Assembly: GCA_035041965.1 (NCBI GenBank)
Contig: JAPYMA010001094.1
Coordinates: 1-64,000 of the forward strand
Source: Anisakis pegreffii
Taxonomy: Eukaryota > Nematoda > Chromadorea > Rhabditida > Anisakidae
Direction: 5' to 3'
DNA length: 64,000 bases
The notes below the pieces were generated by a model. The model was not told the origin of the DNA and made no database searches. It saw only the letters and a list, made by a program, of their open reading frames with translations. The stretch's first letter is position 1. Each line of letters starts with the position of its first letter. Below are positions 11,676 through 26,900 of the stretch, piece after piece. A program made the position numbers and the translations under genes.

Positions 11676-13896
11676 CAGTCCTGTATCGATCAATTTGTCG
11701 TGTAGCCGACAAGGTGATTGCTTCGTCTTAACTCACTTCACTCTAATCAAAAAATCATCGATCTAATTGATCAGATTTTCAATCATCATTTCATAACTGA
11801 TCAAAAAAGGAATCGATTTTTGATTTCTTGATCAGTGATTGACTGATTGATTAATTAATTGCCGTGATGTCGGCTGAAGTCATAAAATCTTAAAAAGTCC
11901 ATTGTAAACATGAAAAAAAAAACTATCTGCGGAATTTGATATCTCTAACCAACTTATGAATTCTGAAATAGTTTCAATTAATTGAAAAATTCCTTTTCAT
12001 GATTCGTGAATTCCGATCGAGTTAGTTTTCATTTCAATCAAAATTTTTTTCGCAGATAGTCTATCCATTGTTGCCAGCGTTTGCAAAGCCTGCATGGAAT
12101 CATCCGGCTGGTCCTAAAACGGTATTCTTCTGGGCACCGACGATTAAGTGGGCTCTAGTGATTGCTGGAATGGCTGATTTGGCACGACCAGCGAATAAAC
12201 TCAGTGTTTCACAGGTGAGTGTTTTCATTATTGAAGAACTTTTGAGTGTTCCATCAATTAACCTCACTCACTCATCATTAATCAATTTTTATTCATTCAT
12301 TACTTGTGTCTTTGACTCTTCATTCATTGCAAATTTACTGATATTCACTTATTGAAGTGTTTTAATTTACTCATCTCTGAATTCATTCGGTCACGTTGCT
12401 GCTTGTTATCATTTACTGTGCACTGCTTGTAAACCCATCAAAAAAACATCGTGAACTTTGAATTGTTAATTGATCTTAATGAATTCGCTTTATAAGCAAT
12501 ATAGCAGTTTTTTGATTTATTGATGACGAAAATTTTATTTGCTGCTTATCGCTACATACGAAGTGCATTCATTATCTGCACAAGTTTATTGTTTTAATGT
12601 GAAGCAGATACTTTTCTGCGCTGACTGCTTGAAAAGATTGTTTCAGTTAAATTTTGAACTCTATTCCACCGGTTAGGTAAACAGCTAATGACAGTTAGGT
12701 GCTATTTGAAGTTCAAACGTGCAATGGATGTTCCAATGATCGTGGTTCATTGCTTTTGAGCATACCATCTGGGGCATCGATTGATTATTATGAAATATTA
12801 ATAGCAATTAATCCACGGCGTTTCGGCGTTTATTTGCAATAACACTGAATCATATTATCCAAACACAAACAAAGGATTAATATCATATGAGCACAAAGGC
12901 ATAAAGTCATTCAAGCAGTACATACGAAAGTTGCATTTCATCATGCGAATCAATAAGGCAGTATAAGATGATCATGCAAGAAGCACAAAGGGATATTATT
13001 ATCATCCACAACAAACAGTACATGAAAATATTCTATTTCATCATGTTTGTGTTATATCCATCCGTGTTATATCCATCCTTTCTTGAACATAAACAGTCAA
13101 GGTAAAAGCGAAAGGTTGATTCCTACCTAGATCAATGTTGGTTCGTCGCCCTGACGAGTCGTATCGTTCGTGGCTCCGTCACGACTACACGTCTGAATTT
13201 GGGGTTTGGGAAAAATAGAGGAATATGTATGACAAAAAATATATTGGTACAATGACGCAAGAGAAAATAACTTCAGTATCGAAAATCTTCGAAAAATGCT
13301 GATGATGACAATTTCAAATCAGTGCAATCGACGTTCGATGAATTACTACGAAATTGAATTTTAGAATACAGCACTATTGGTGACCGGTGCAATATGGACA
13401 CGATATTCGTTTGTGATAACACCAATCAATTATTACTTGGCTAGTGTCTGTTCGAGCGTTGGCGCTATCGGCTTTATACAACTGTCCAGGATTGCTCATT
13501 ACCAGGTATTTTTTTGCGTTCCTCATGCAAAAGTCTAAAAATGAACCAGTAATTCGACCTCCACTACTTAGAAATAACCGTTGAAGCTGTGACAAAATTG
13601 ATTCTAATGAAAAGTATGATGTTGAAGAAGAAAGATCTCATAAGAAACTCATATGTTCATTGATAGAATTTCAATTGATCATTTTGCATAGCAAAATTCT
13701 TTGTGAAAGGAATTTGTAGGGCTTCCAATTTTGAATTTTTGCGTTCGAAATCGAAAAACGATTTCCAAATCTTATGAAAATTCTTCATTTTGCGTGTTTT
13801 TTTCTAAATTTTTTCTTCATTCTTCCAAATTGACTTCTATACTTCCGTTGGAATTTTCAGTATAAGCATCCTGAAGAAGCGATCAGCGAGAATTGA
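11669..13896 (+). CDS. MPC2: Mitochondrial pyruvate carrier subunit 2 (MPC2)
   Basis: The exons are 11669-11713, 12056-12214, 13365-13505 and 13861-13896, which join to 126 aa; family members are about 125-135 aa. The family signature NHPAGPKTVFFWAPTIKW is at residues 26-43, followed by AGMADLARPANKLSVSQ. The next exon gives the second and third membrane segments, with the RYSF motif after TGAIW. MPC2 forms a heterodimer with MPC1 in the inner mitochondrial membrane and carries pyruvate into the matrix. A TTTCAG acceptor at 11638 lies 30 bp before the ATG and could take a spliced leader or a 5'-UTR intron. Possible poly(A) signals AATAAA lie at 14119 and 14291. Intron 2 is long (1150 bp). Confidence 0.95.
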
Positions 13897-14299
13897 TACT
13901 ATTCCACGCGAGCACTCTTCGTAGTGCTCAAACTTCCGAAAGCATATGATTATCATGAACAATCCGTGTGAAGAATTAACCAAGGATATCGCAACTGACT
14001 TTTTATCTCTCTATGTTTTTACTTTGAGATTTTTATAGAACTCGTTGAATGATACTGAAATAATCGTCCAGTTTTTCATATCTTGTTTCGTTTTCTTTTT
14101 TTTTCACCATCATGATCGAATAAAGATTCAGTGAAATTTGTTTTATGAGGTGTTCGAATGAGCTTGATAGCCAACAGTGCCTGCTGCCTTGGAATGAATC
14201 ATGAGAAGAAGTATTCCAAAGTGCTGTACTGTAGATTTTTGCCTATCGAACTCTCTGATGATAGTTTTATTGTAATGTCGTTGTTTTGTGAATAAAGAC

Positions 14300-15990
14300 A
14301 TTTCGTTGTGTTTATTTGATTTGTTAATTTCAATTGAATTATTGGCAATTCGTTATTTTTTATACTGCAACTGGAAGAAATTCAAGAATAACTTCAACGA
14401 CTAAGACAGGAAAAAGATAATTGCCGTACGGCACTTAACTTGACTGATGAAATGGTCATGGAACTAATACGAATAAATAGTTCGATTTGTGGTGTGCATG
14501 TTATTGAATAGAGAGAAAGACAGTACACATGAAAAAAAATATTTATAGCATTTTTTACCGCAAAATAGTTTTGGACAAACTTATGATGATGATTCTTAAA
14601 AGAATGTGTAGATTCTTTATTTGGTAGAAAATTTCACTATCCTTGAAGAGATTCAAACCCTTATGTTTGCGTTCAACCCAAACGCCTTATCGTGCTTACG
14701 AAAGCAATTCAATATGCAGACAATTTTAGATGAATAGATGGATATTTGAAAGAGATGACTAATATGAAATTCCGCAAATGTTTTATACTTTCTCAACTCA
14801 ACTCAACTCTTTGCAATAGATGAATATTTGAAAAGAGCACTAACTTCGCATTATTCAATTGTTTGTATGCTCGAAGATGGAATAGTCATATGCTTCTTCT
14901 TGCACTTTCTTTGTGTTTATGAAAATCAACATTGGATTGCACAAGGAATGTTTCTTGTTTACCACAAAAAAGGATTATACGTGAACCCTAATTGATGATT
15001 GCATCGTCACTCGTCAACTCCAAAAACTCATTACGATTTAATGCCTCTTTCTTATCACAAATATCACTAATATTACATTCTTCTGTCGTAGGCTTTATTC
15101 TATCCGCATAGAGATGTTATTATATGTAAGGAATATTCACGCATTTATTCTATAGGAGATGTTACTAGAAATAAGTGAATGATATGCAAGGAATATTTTC
15201 AGATAGAGATATTACTTCCATTCGCAAATACTAGTGTGGTGCGGGGAATTTCGGAAATCGGGGAATTTCAGGGTCCGAGCTCACGAACCCCCGTCTCCGA
15301 CATTCCTCCAGCTGCGGACATTTTCGGGGTATTCTCTGTCCCTTAAAGCTCCTCGATTTTCACCGTCCTCGACTGTCTTTCCTTTCCGACATCACACTAA
15401 TAAATACATAATATGTTCAGTCAGTCACGTTGAGCTGCGAAATGCCGAAGTCTATTGCGCACTTCTTAGCAAGCAGAGTACGAATACCGTATCGAGTGTA
15501 TTCTTCATCAAAAAATAGGAGTGTGCTCAACGTGCGAGCACGTTCACCGGTTTTCCGGATTCACATCTGGATAATGTTCCCGGATACCGGTTTATAAAGC
15601 TCAAGAACTCAAAGAGTAGTGATTCACATATACTCTCAAAGCTGCAGCATTGTGACTTGAGGTGTTTTCGGTTGTTTTAATTGTTTCGTTGAGCAATAAT
15701 TTTGATTTCGTTCCGATTGTTTTTACACAATTAGCTGTGAAAGCTTAACAAATCGTTTAGCGGTGGCTTAATCTCTTCTATCCACTGGCTTTTTGAACAT
15801 TCGGTCGGTCTTGCATCAATTTAAGAGTATTTCTGGTTATTTATACGTTGTGCACGTTGTTTTTGTTCTTTCTGTTGTCGAAATAATGATATGGTGATGG
15901 AAATAATGATCTAAGAATAAATACCTGTGCGGTAGCGAATTGTCTTGATGTACAGACTTGCAGGGTTTGTTGCAGAGTTGAATTGAACAT
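14300..15990. other. Intergenic stretch between MPC2 and RPS17
   Basis: No convincing gene is seen. It holds the GC-rich repeat at 15231-15400 and short imperfect repeats near 15080-15210 in which pieces of the text AGGAATATT are reused. Confidence 0.45.
15231..15400 (+). repeat. GC-rich dispersed repeat
   Basis: It is opposite in orientation to the copies at 1044 and 7112. It shares GTGGTGCGGGGAATTTCGG-like text, CCCCCGTCTC and ACATTTTCGGGGTATT with their reverse complements. An open frame of 94 codons across it is a by-product of the GC-rich composition. Confidence 0.55.
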
Positions 15991-16016
15991 TGGCTAATAA
16001 TTGTTGATCGGTCAAG

Positions 16017-17462
16017 ATGGTTTGTGGACGTGTTCGTACGAAAACCGTAAAGAAGGCATCACGAGTTATCATCGAGAAGTACTACACAAAACTCACTCAT
16101 GACTTCCACACGAACAAGAGGATTTGTGAGGAAATTGCTGTTATTCCAAGCAAGAAAATGCGAAACCGCATTGCTGGGTTCGTTCCATTTCCTTTCTTCC
16201 GTTTAATTTCCAACTAATTTATCGGTCATTTTCTCTATCGGCTGTCGAATTTAGTTTGCTTTGTTTCTATTTGATAATTGCACAATATGCAAAAAGGAGC
16301 AGCTAGAATTTGCACAGGAAACTGCATTTATGTCACAATCTGACGGTGAGTTTGACATTCCGTCAGTTAACGGTTTGCGTTTATTTCCTCACGAACAGGT
16401 GAATTGCAACAGGATCACGAATTCAGTTGAAACGTTTGATTCTGAATATTCTCCAGTTATCAGCAAACGTTGAAATATTCTACTTATAGAAATATTTCAA
16501 ATATTCTTTGGAATATTCAGAATATTTCAGTTATTAAGTGAGCCACCGAGATAGACGGAATTCACGGTGATTCCGGGTTGTAAGTTTATTAGAAACCGAT
16601 TGGATCATCGTCTGAGTAATCTATTTTTGCCATAACTCTGTCATCGATACACATAATGAATGAAACTGTTGTTATTAAATTGTTGTATCCTTGAATTACA
16701 GATTTATAACGCATTTGATGAAACGAATTGAACATGGCGCAGTGCGCGGTATTTCAATCAAGTTGCAAGAGGAGGAACGTGAACGTCGTGATAACTACAT
16801 GCCTGAGATCTCTGTGGTCGACCCACGAGAGCTAACGCAGATCGATGTTGATCCTGAAACGAAACAGATGGTTGACGCAATGGTTTGTTATTCCTTTATT
16901 ATTCCTTTTTTTAAATCACGTTTACTGCAGTTTACTTAGTGTGCACAACTATGATAAAACGTAAACAAATGAAGGTGTAGGTGAACAGTAAGCGTTAGTT
17001 CTTTTCATTATTACACTAAATTTTGCATCCGATTCACGTTTAATCCCCCTTCCTCCTGTTTTGTGTTTTAAAGGACTGTGTCCTGTTTTCCATTTGCATT
17101 TGGCATCTACTATATTGACTAATTATAAGGCTGGTATTTAGTTGTTCAATTCAATTATGCATTCATATTGTTTATATTTGTTTTACTTGTGAATTATCAA
17201 AATTCACTGTATCAGTTACATGTAATCGTCGGGTATCATTTCATAATTCTTTCCAAATATCCCAATGAATCATTGATTTGGAGATCTGGATTTGGTGAGA
17301 AGACTTCTTGTGAACTTATCTTTATATATGCACGTCTAGCTGGGACGAATTATGTGATGCATTAGAAATATAAAAGCTAATCTGGGATGCTACTTTCAGG
17401 ATATGGTGATCCCAAATTTGAATGAAGTGAAACCATCGAGTGTTCTGGCTGCTCGCAGATGA
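16017..17462 (+). CDS. RPS17: 40S ribosomal protein S17 (eS17)
   Basis: The exons are 16017-16177, 16702-16882 and 17400-17462, which join to 134 aa as expected for eS17. The sequence begins [16 protein letters not shown] and contains [17 protein letters not shown], then [18 protein letters not shown], both strongly conserved in the family. It ends SSVLAARR. The first donor is GTTCGT, and the split glycine codon (GG|A) restores the conserved GFITHLM. eS17 sits on the small subunit near the beak and the mRNA entry region. The start context AAGATGG is favourable. An AATAAA at 17567-17572 is the probable poly(A) signal. Intron 2 contains a copy of the 17165-17360 repeat. Copy number elsewhere is unknown. 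Confidence 0.97.
16475..16535. repeat. Clustered GAATATT/AATATTTC words
   Basis: Inside RPS17 intron 1 a 60-bp run reuses GAATATTC and GAAATATT with local dyad symmetry. It could fold or reflect slippage. No function can be assigned. Confidence 0.4.
17165..17360 (+). repeat. Direct repeat, also at 18978-19165
   Basis: About 190 bp in RPS17 intron 2 are repeated 1.8 kb downstream. They share the run GAATCATTGATTTGGAGATC and the following GTGAGAAGACTTCTTGTGAAC. Neither copy has clear terminal repeats. It is probably a fragment of a dispersed element. Confidence 0.75.
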
Positions 17463-17566
17463 GCTGAGATTGCAGAGTGTTGATTGAGTTGTCATTGTCA
17501 TCCTTATACAAATTTTATTTGTTGTTTTTTGTTAAAGCATTGAACGTGCGGTTGGTATGTGAAACC

Positions 17567-17572
17567 AATAAA
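17567..17572 (+). terminator. RPS17 poly(A) signal
   Basis: A canonical AATAAA lies about 105 bp after the RPS17 stop codon, a normal 3'-UTR length for such a gene. Confidence 0.55.
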
Positions 17573-17689
17573 CCTCAACGTTGTTCTTATTTTGAGTGTT
17601 ATTGTGCGACATTCATTGAGTGTGTAATTCCATAGCGGTGACATGATTCGTGTGTTTGTTATCAAATCAAATCTGGATTTAATTTGATA

Positions 17690-17886
17690 ACAAATCTGGA
17701 TTGGCCAGGCTATCAAACATTCGTAACGTTGCTGGCCATAGTGCTTGCGTTTCCGTGCACATTGTTTTAGCCTCAATTTACACCATCCCGCTGGCTAGGC
17801 GAGCAGGCCAACCGAACACAACCGAGTAATTAATTAGTTGCCGTGAATACTTTGCACAATTAAACGTAGCCATATACCAATCCGAT
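17690..17886 (+). mobile_element. Short MITE-like element, copy A
   Basis: This roughly 195-bp unit occurs again in reverse orientation at 29092-29285. Its two ends share GGATTGG in inverted orientation (CTGGATTGGCCAGG at the left, ACCAATCC at the right). That symmetry suggests a small inverted-repeat element just downstream of RPS17. Conserved internal text includes GCTGGCTAGGCGAGCAGGCC. No target duplication was identified. Confidence 0.55.
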
Positions 17887-18517
17887 AAATAATCATAACT
17901 CTACAATATAAACATTCCGCCGATCGCTCACAGCGATTGACAAAACAACCACTCGATATCGAAGTAACAATAATAATTTATATTGCCACCATTCTTTCTG
18001 TGTGTGTGTCGTGTACTGTTCGATTCCATGAAAGAATTCCATTTTTCGACTGCTTATCGAAGCAGTCAAGAGCTATCTCATCAGTCATTCGCTACACATC
18101 AGCAGCACATGCAATCCATCCAGCAACATCATTATACAAATGAGTTTAGTCGACTTCAAATTACTGAACGAATTTCCAAATTTACTTACGTGAGACCTTA
18201 GCAGTTATTGAGAGTAAGATGTAAACTGCAAACCTCAATACAGATGATAGGCATCAATCTACTTCCGTCGTCAAATCTTTATCCAAAAGCAACAAAAATA
18301 TTCTGAATAAACGAAGTTGCCACAAGAACTATTGTACAAAGGAACCGAAGACAGTCAACAAACACGATGAATGATAAAACTATTGAAATGCTGAAAAGTT
18401 AAATAATATTCATCGACGAAGTTGAATGTTTATGCCTCTCTCTTATCATCAATATCACATCCTTCCTTCATTGGCATTCTTCTTTCCACGCAGCTAACCA
18501 CAATAGCGTTTGGAATC

Positions 18518-18640
18518 ATCGGTCTTCATGAAAGTCGGACTTGGACTGTTGATCTGGCCAGCACAGAGGTTTTGGGATACTCTTCCATATTGCCCAATGA
18601 TTTCTAAGAAGAGGGACTCAGAAGGAGCCCAAAAATAGTT
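18518..18640 (+). repeat. Inverted repeat partner of 32638-32745
   Basis: About 110 bp match the reverse complement of 32638-32745, including AGCACAGAGGTTTTGGG and TTGCCCAATGATTTCTA. At the other site the sequence sits directly behind a TTTTCAG acceptor and is briefly open, so it may derive from a gene's last exon. Confidence 0.65.
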
Positions 18641-18977
18641 TGATTTGAGTTTGATTTGCTGATTAAATGAAGTTGAATGTAATGCAAAATTTCAAACTGA
18701 TTCTGAAGCAATTTTGAGATTCCATTATAATTATCACCAGTTGTAAGTAGAAGCAGCAGATAAGGTTAAATCCAATGGATAAATCCAATGAACGAGTAGC
18801 AGCAAGTTTCTGTTTTTACTTCAAATTATTGACGAACCTGATCTCTGACGATCGCTTCGTTTATTCATTCACTATCTGGCTAGGTTTTAGTTGACGAGAC
18901 GCTCTTGCAGCATATTATTTCGTTAAGTTAGGTAGGTGAAATAAGCAAATGTGCTTGCAAAAATAGGCAGTCAATAT

Positions 18978-19165
18978 TGTTTCTATTTGTTTTTCTTGCG
19001 AATTATTAAAATTCACTGTATCAGTCACATTTAATCGTCGGATATCATCTCATAATTCTTCTCAGAAATCCCTGATGAATCATTGATTTGGAGATCTGGA
19101 TTTGGTGAGAAGACTTCTTGTGAACTTATGATCATATATTTATGTCTAGTTGGGAGAAATATTTA
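18978..19165 (+). repeat. Second copy of the 17165-17360 repeat
   Basis: This is a diverged direct copy lying between the RPS17 3' region and the minus-strand gene at 19280. Confidence 0.75.
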
Positions 19166-19279
19166 TTATTTGAAACGTTCAAATCAAAAGAATACAACGT
19201 TGCATATATGTATAGGAACGTAACGAAACGATTGGTATGGTATCATTTCACTTCAACGGAAACTTCAAATTGAAATAAA

Positions 19280-20899
19280 TCATTTCGAATTAGCAACATC
19301 AGTCGTAGTTGTCCTTCTGTAGGTAGTGCCCCTTCTCCGAAGACGTCGCCTCCCTGTCGAATGCTTTTTGTCAGGCGATTTGCCCTCGGACTTGAGTCGT
19401 CTGGCTTTTGAAATTTGACCGCTCGTCGATCGCCTGTATGAATTAGCCTCTTATAATGGGTGCTTTATACGATGTGATAAGCAGCAAATCGACTTACTTT
19501 TTAGACGTTTTCAGACGCTAATGCAGAAATTGTTCCGATAGAACTAACAAGATGTCAGTTTATTTCACTTGCCATCATTTCTTCAACATTTCAATGGTGG
19601 GGATGAATGAGGATTTTTCAACGAATACATTACTGAATCGAGAACAAATTCTTCTATTGAGATAATAAGTTTAAACAGCCGTGTATCTTTCTGTTGGCAT
19701 TTTAAAATTCATTGCAATCAATGAATTCAATTCTCTCATTCAGCCAACAATTACAACGGTTCAGAACTGAGAATTCAACAAAAAAGCTGTAGAATTTGTA
19801 GGAATACACTCAATAATATAGGACACATCCGCATGATACTTACCGATTTTCTCCTGAAAGAGCACTGCTAGGCTTTGATGGGTGCTTGTTCTCTGAGCAT
19901 TTATTGCTCGTGTCTTCAGGATGCTTTCTTTTTAGTGAGTTTTTAACTGTCTTCGAAGTTGGCTCGAGCAGGGTAATCCTTGAAAGAAGAGAGACTTCGA
20001 CGTCTTCGACATGGTTCAGGATTAGCTCGAAGATTATTTATAAATCAGAATTTTTAATGATTGAATGAAATTAGCATTCGAAAAATATTTCTTTCTTATG
20101 GTTATTTCCACGGGTATTACAATTACTTCCAAAATCATACAGGTAGGAGGCTATCGCTGTTATAACCACTGAGTTCTTTCATCCACTCACCTTTTATTGT
20201 CTATTTGAGGTGCACTACAAAACGGCACACTCGATGGTGTGAACAAAATGTTTGTGCTCAACAGAGTGGTCGTAGTTGATGCCATCAACTAAAATTTTGC
20301 ACATTGCTTACAGCATCTTTTTTATAAAACTGATCTGATTTTATTCAGATCAGTCATTTGGTAGCCAGATTTTGGCCAGTTCAAAGTTTTTAACAAATGG
20401 GAATTTCTGTATTCGACAGAAAATTCACAAGCTTCGGTTACCACCATGTATAAGACTGATGAATACAATAAATGCACACCACTTTGCTCTCAAGGTTTCG
20501 AACAAATTTTTGACGATTTGATGAAATTAGCGTTCGAAAATTGTTTTTATTTCTTATTTTTCACGGATATTTATTTGTTTCTATGGTTATTTCCGCGGAT
20601 ATTACATTGATTGCCGTAATCATACAGGCAGCAGCAGACTATCGCTGTCATAACCACTAATTTCGATTAGGTCTGTTCTGTTCAATTGAAGTTTTTGCTT
20701 AAATTCCGGCAGAACTGGTTCTGGCTAATGGTTTAGACAAACACTTTTAGTGACCATAACTACATGGCTGGCCATTTTGTGGTTAAGAAGTGCTCTTTCA
20801 ACGACGATCGCGCTACCGGCTTACCTTATCAATGTCGATCTTTTTACCAGATACTCCAGCTCTTAAAGCCTCATCCACCTTCAGATGCTTCAACGCCAT
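19280..20899 (-). CDS. Unrecognised gene encoding a basic, probably nuclear protein
   Basis: The first exon (20899-20825) encodes MALKHLKVDEALRAG...KKIDIDK and ends at a GTAAGC donor. A later exon ending at 19844 (start 19978 or up to 20025) encodes LKRKHPEDTSNK. It joins across a GTAAGT donor and CATACAG acceptor to the last exon (19433-19280, TGA at 19282-19280). That exon encodes 50 residues full of arginine, lysine and serine (GRRRLRRRGTTYRR). Between them, two related mini-exons near 20620-20660 and 20135-20165 encode GYDSDSLLLP and GYNSDSLLP. The exact phase linking exon 1 to them was not resolved. The tail suggests nucleic-acid binding, but I do not recognise the family. The gene lies 970 bp downstream of EF-1alpha on the same strand, so shared transcription is possible. 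Confidence 0.6.
20067..20178 (-). repeat. Duplicated mini-exon region, copy 1
   Basis: It matches 20521-20665 in direct orientation. Both copies keep the frame GY(N/D)SDSLL(L)P and a GTATGA donor on the minus strand. Changes between them include silent ones in the serine and leucine codons. Confidence 0.6.
20521..20665 (-). repeat. Duplicated mini-exon region, copy 2
   Basis: This is the partner of 20067-20178. It contains the mini-exon reading GYDSDSLLLP, with one leucine codon more than the other copy. Confidence 0.6.
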
Positions 20900-20998
20900 T
20901 TTCACCGCTGCTGCAGTTTTACTTCACGTATTGTTAGTGAACATTAAAGACGGCACTCGCTATTCACTGACGATGCACAATACCCCACACCTTCGCCA

Positions 20999-23932
<2,934 letters not shown>

Positions 23933-23999
23933 CTATCAAATCTATCGATTGATCACTAAAAAAAACCATACAGTTCCCTGCCATATCACTATACCTAAA

Positions 24000-26900
24000 A
24001 CTGCACAACAATCGCGCCTGCCACTATAAAAATCTATTCACCCGTCTGAATTTTTTTCCACTCACCCAACAATCAATTCAACACCGTCAAAGCACTACTC
24101 GAAATACGCACTGCAATCTTAGCCTTTCTCTCACTTGTAAACGAAAACTTTCAAGTCTAGACCAGCTACTAAAATCAACCAAACTGCCACGTAATCTCAC
24201 CAACGCCTAACTAAATCAATACGACAAGGCATCCATCCACCCATCTATCTATCCATCTCGACCGATAAGCGGCGCACTTCACTGTACACTCCTCTCAAAT
24301 GAGCCGAACCAACCACTCAGCGCACACGATAAAGTGCACATTTGACGTAATCATCACTACTACACTCAGCGCAATAGAACTACCACCACCCCCTTGTTCA
24401 TCGATAAATGAAACGTGCCAATCAGACAATATAATCAAATTTGGGTTGCTCTCGCTACATCACCACATCCTATTACATCACGACACCACCGTACTGCGAC
24501 CGACGAGCATCCATTTCGATTCGTTTCAAGTCAACATTTTGAACTATCGTGAAAGCTACAGCACTATTCGCCACAACTCATCATCGCACTAGGCGACCGT
24601 TCTGAACGTTTTGCCTCATTTCATTAAGGAGCTCTTTGGTCTAGTGGCTAAACAATTTACGGATGGATACGTTGCTGTTTAAGAATTCCGTGTGAGAATT
24701 TAATTTGATTCATTAAGACTTTCAAGGCATTAATTCAGAATTAAGAATTCTCATCTTATTGTTAACCAAATAATTCGTTTGCTATCTCCACTACCTTCTC
24801 TCTAAAACGTTCTTGAGTAGAAAATCGTTTGCTAGTTTGTTTCGAAAACGTTCAGTTTGGTTTAACAGTTGAACATTGATTAATAGCACTTCTCAAATGC
24901 TAATATAAACGTTCCTTGAGAAGACACACTCCTAGCAACGAGACTAGTTGAAGGTGGAGGTATGGATTGGAAGAAGTTTTGACAGAAGAGGGGCACACTC
25001 GGGTTATTGTAAACCGACCGTGAGGGTCATATGATGATCGAATGAATGTGGTGGTGATGGTGGTGGGTAACGGTGCACAAGGTTAGTTACACTCTATGCT
25101 GTAGATGTTAAGAGGGTGATCTTAAAGTAAATATCAGTTAAGCGCAGCAGCAACAATATAGATGATATCCTTCTTCTCATCCTCCAACTTCTATTCGGTG
25201 TAATCAACTGAATGCAGCAATAATACTGTCTCATCTTCAACATATTTATTTGCTCAATTCATCTCCGCAATGAGTTTGTTTGCATCTCTCTGCACATACT
25301 TTCCAGCAATATTTACATGACACTATGTGTAACCTTCTACTGAACAACCAATAGCACCATCACCACCACTCAAACCAACCCATCATCCTAAGCACGCACG
25401 CACGCACATTCCATTTGTGTATATGACAGATTCCTCATTACATAACACTACTAATCGACTGCTGCATACAGTAACATACACCAACCATATAAACAACAAT
25501 CTTTAATTCACACTCGCACACACACACACATTCTCATAACTTGCACTAGTTTGTACCTACCAATTTAAACCAATAGCACCAAGCAATTGACTCAAACTGT
25601 ATGTATGATTATTTGAGAACGAAACATCACGAAGAAATTTTTAGTCCTGAGCATAGCATCATGCATACGCCGTTATATTAGTGAACAGACGACGATCTAA
25701 AGTGAGAGAGCTAGACGACTAGAACGTGTGCAGCGAATCGAACGATCATTGTCATTGTGAGGGCTTATTGCTAAAGAGCTAGCTAGTTTGGTAGAGAAGT
25801 GAAGAAATTGATGATGTGGGCCATGGCCATATTGATGTTGTTCGAGTCTACTTTTTTGGGTAGATGCTTGCTTGAATGTTACGTCTAACTACGGAGGCTT
25901 CACTGAACGATCGAAACGACATCATGCTGAATGGTTAAATGTTAAATGCCCTCCTCCCAGTTCGGTGGTGCTGCTCATAAGTGCACTGGTCTCATCTGAA
26001 GAGTGCATTTTGAGAAATTATTATCATTGCTACATTGAAAGCACTCGAGAGAACCAAGGTGATAAATTGCGAACTAGAAAATTGCTCGATTTATCGAAGA
26101 ACTGAACGATCGTTGGGTGATTTGAAGCCTTAAATGAAGCCATCATGGAAATTTGATAGAGTTTTTATTATCCAATTAATGGGATTGCGAAAATATGTTT
26201 CTCTTTGGAATGATGTTATTCACATTTGTTTCCGAAGTCTTGCTGCCACCAATGAGCTTGCCCTTTTCACCGAAAACCTCAAAAAGTCGTCATTCTGATC
26301 ATCTGATAGATCAGATGAAAAAAACTGTTCAAAACCTGATAAATCCATATGATTCACAGATGTTTCTTTTTTGCTCTTACAATCACCATAACCGCATTAA
26401 ATACCTTGATTACTCTTTGAGGGTGTTGAGAAAACTTTTCGAAGAATCTGTTTAATTGACTTGTTTACAAGTTATCTTCTACTCAGGGTTAATCTGACCA
26501 TCTATTCGGAAAACAATCAACAACTCTTCGAATTTGCAATCAGGTTAACGATCCTTTTGTATGGAAAATATTCGAACTACCCGATAGGTTCACATGACAT
26601 TGGATTGCGGAAATCTTCTAAAAAAGTTACAAAGGCTCATCGCAGTCGACTTACCGTATCAATGAATAGAGACGCTATGAATACCGACTGCAAACTAATT
26701 TTTTCAATACCCTTTCAGGCGATACTATTGTAAAGTGTAACAAACGTTGCCGAACCATTGCAAAAACTTTCGATTTCTTGATTTGTGTATTGAAAGAAAC
26801 TCAACAGAACAGTTGAAACTGATGATCAATTGATGGGGAAATTGAAAGAGTCTCTGTGTCTCTAAACTTAACACTTTTCCAGAGTGTGCCTAAATTTTCA

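Noticed and set aside
13149..13195. Hammerhead-like core CTGACGA followed by an AGTCGT...ACGACT stem in MPC2 intron 2
   Set aside because: The conserved GAAA after stem II is missing and no third stem was found.
24299..24592. 97-codon open frame upstream of EF-1alpha
   Set aside because: It is histidine/serine/threonine-rich because of low-complexity DNA, with no splice signals or homology.
24633..24720. tRNA A-box-like text TTGGTCTAGTGGCT
   Set aside because: No matching B-box or cloverleaf follows. At most it is a decayed tRNA-derived fragment.
25775..25860. tRNA-like TTTGGTAGAG plus GTTCGAGTC
   Set aside because: The T-arm and acceptor stems do not pair.
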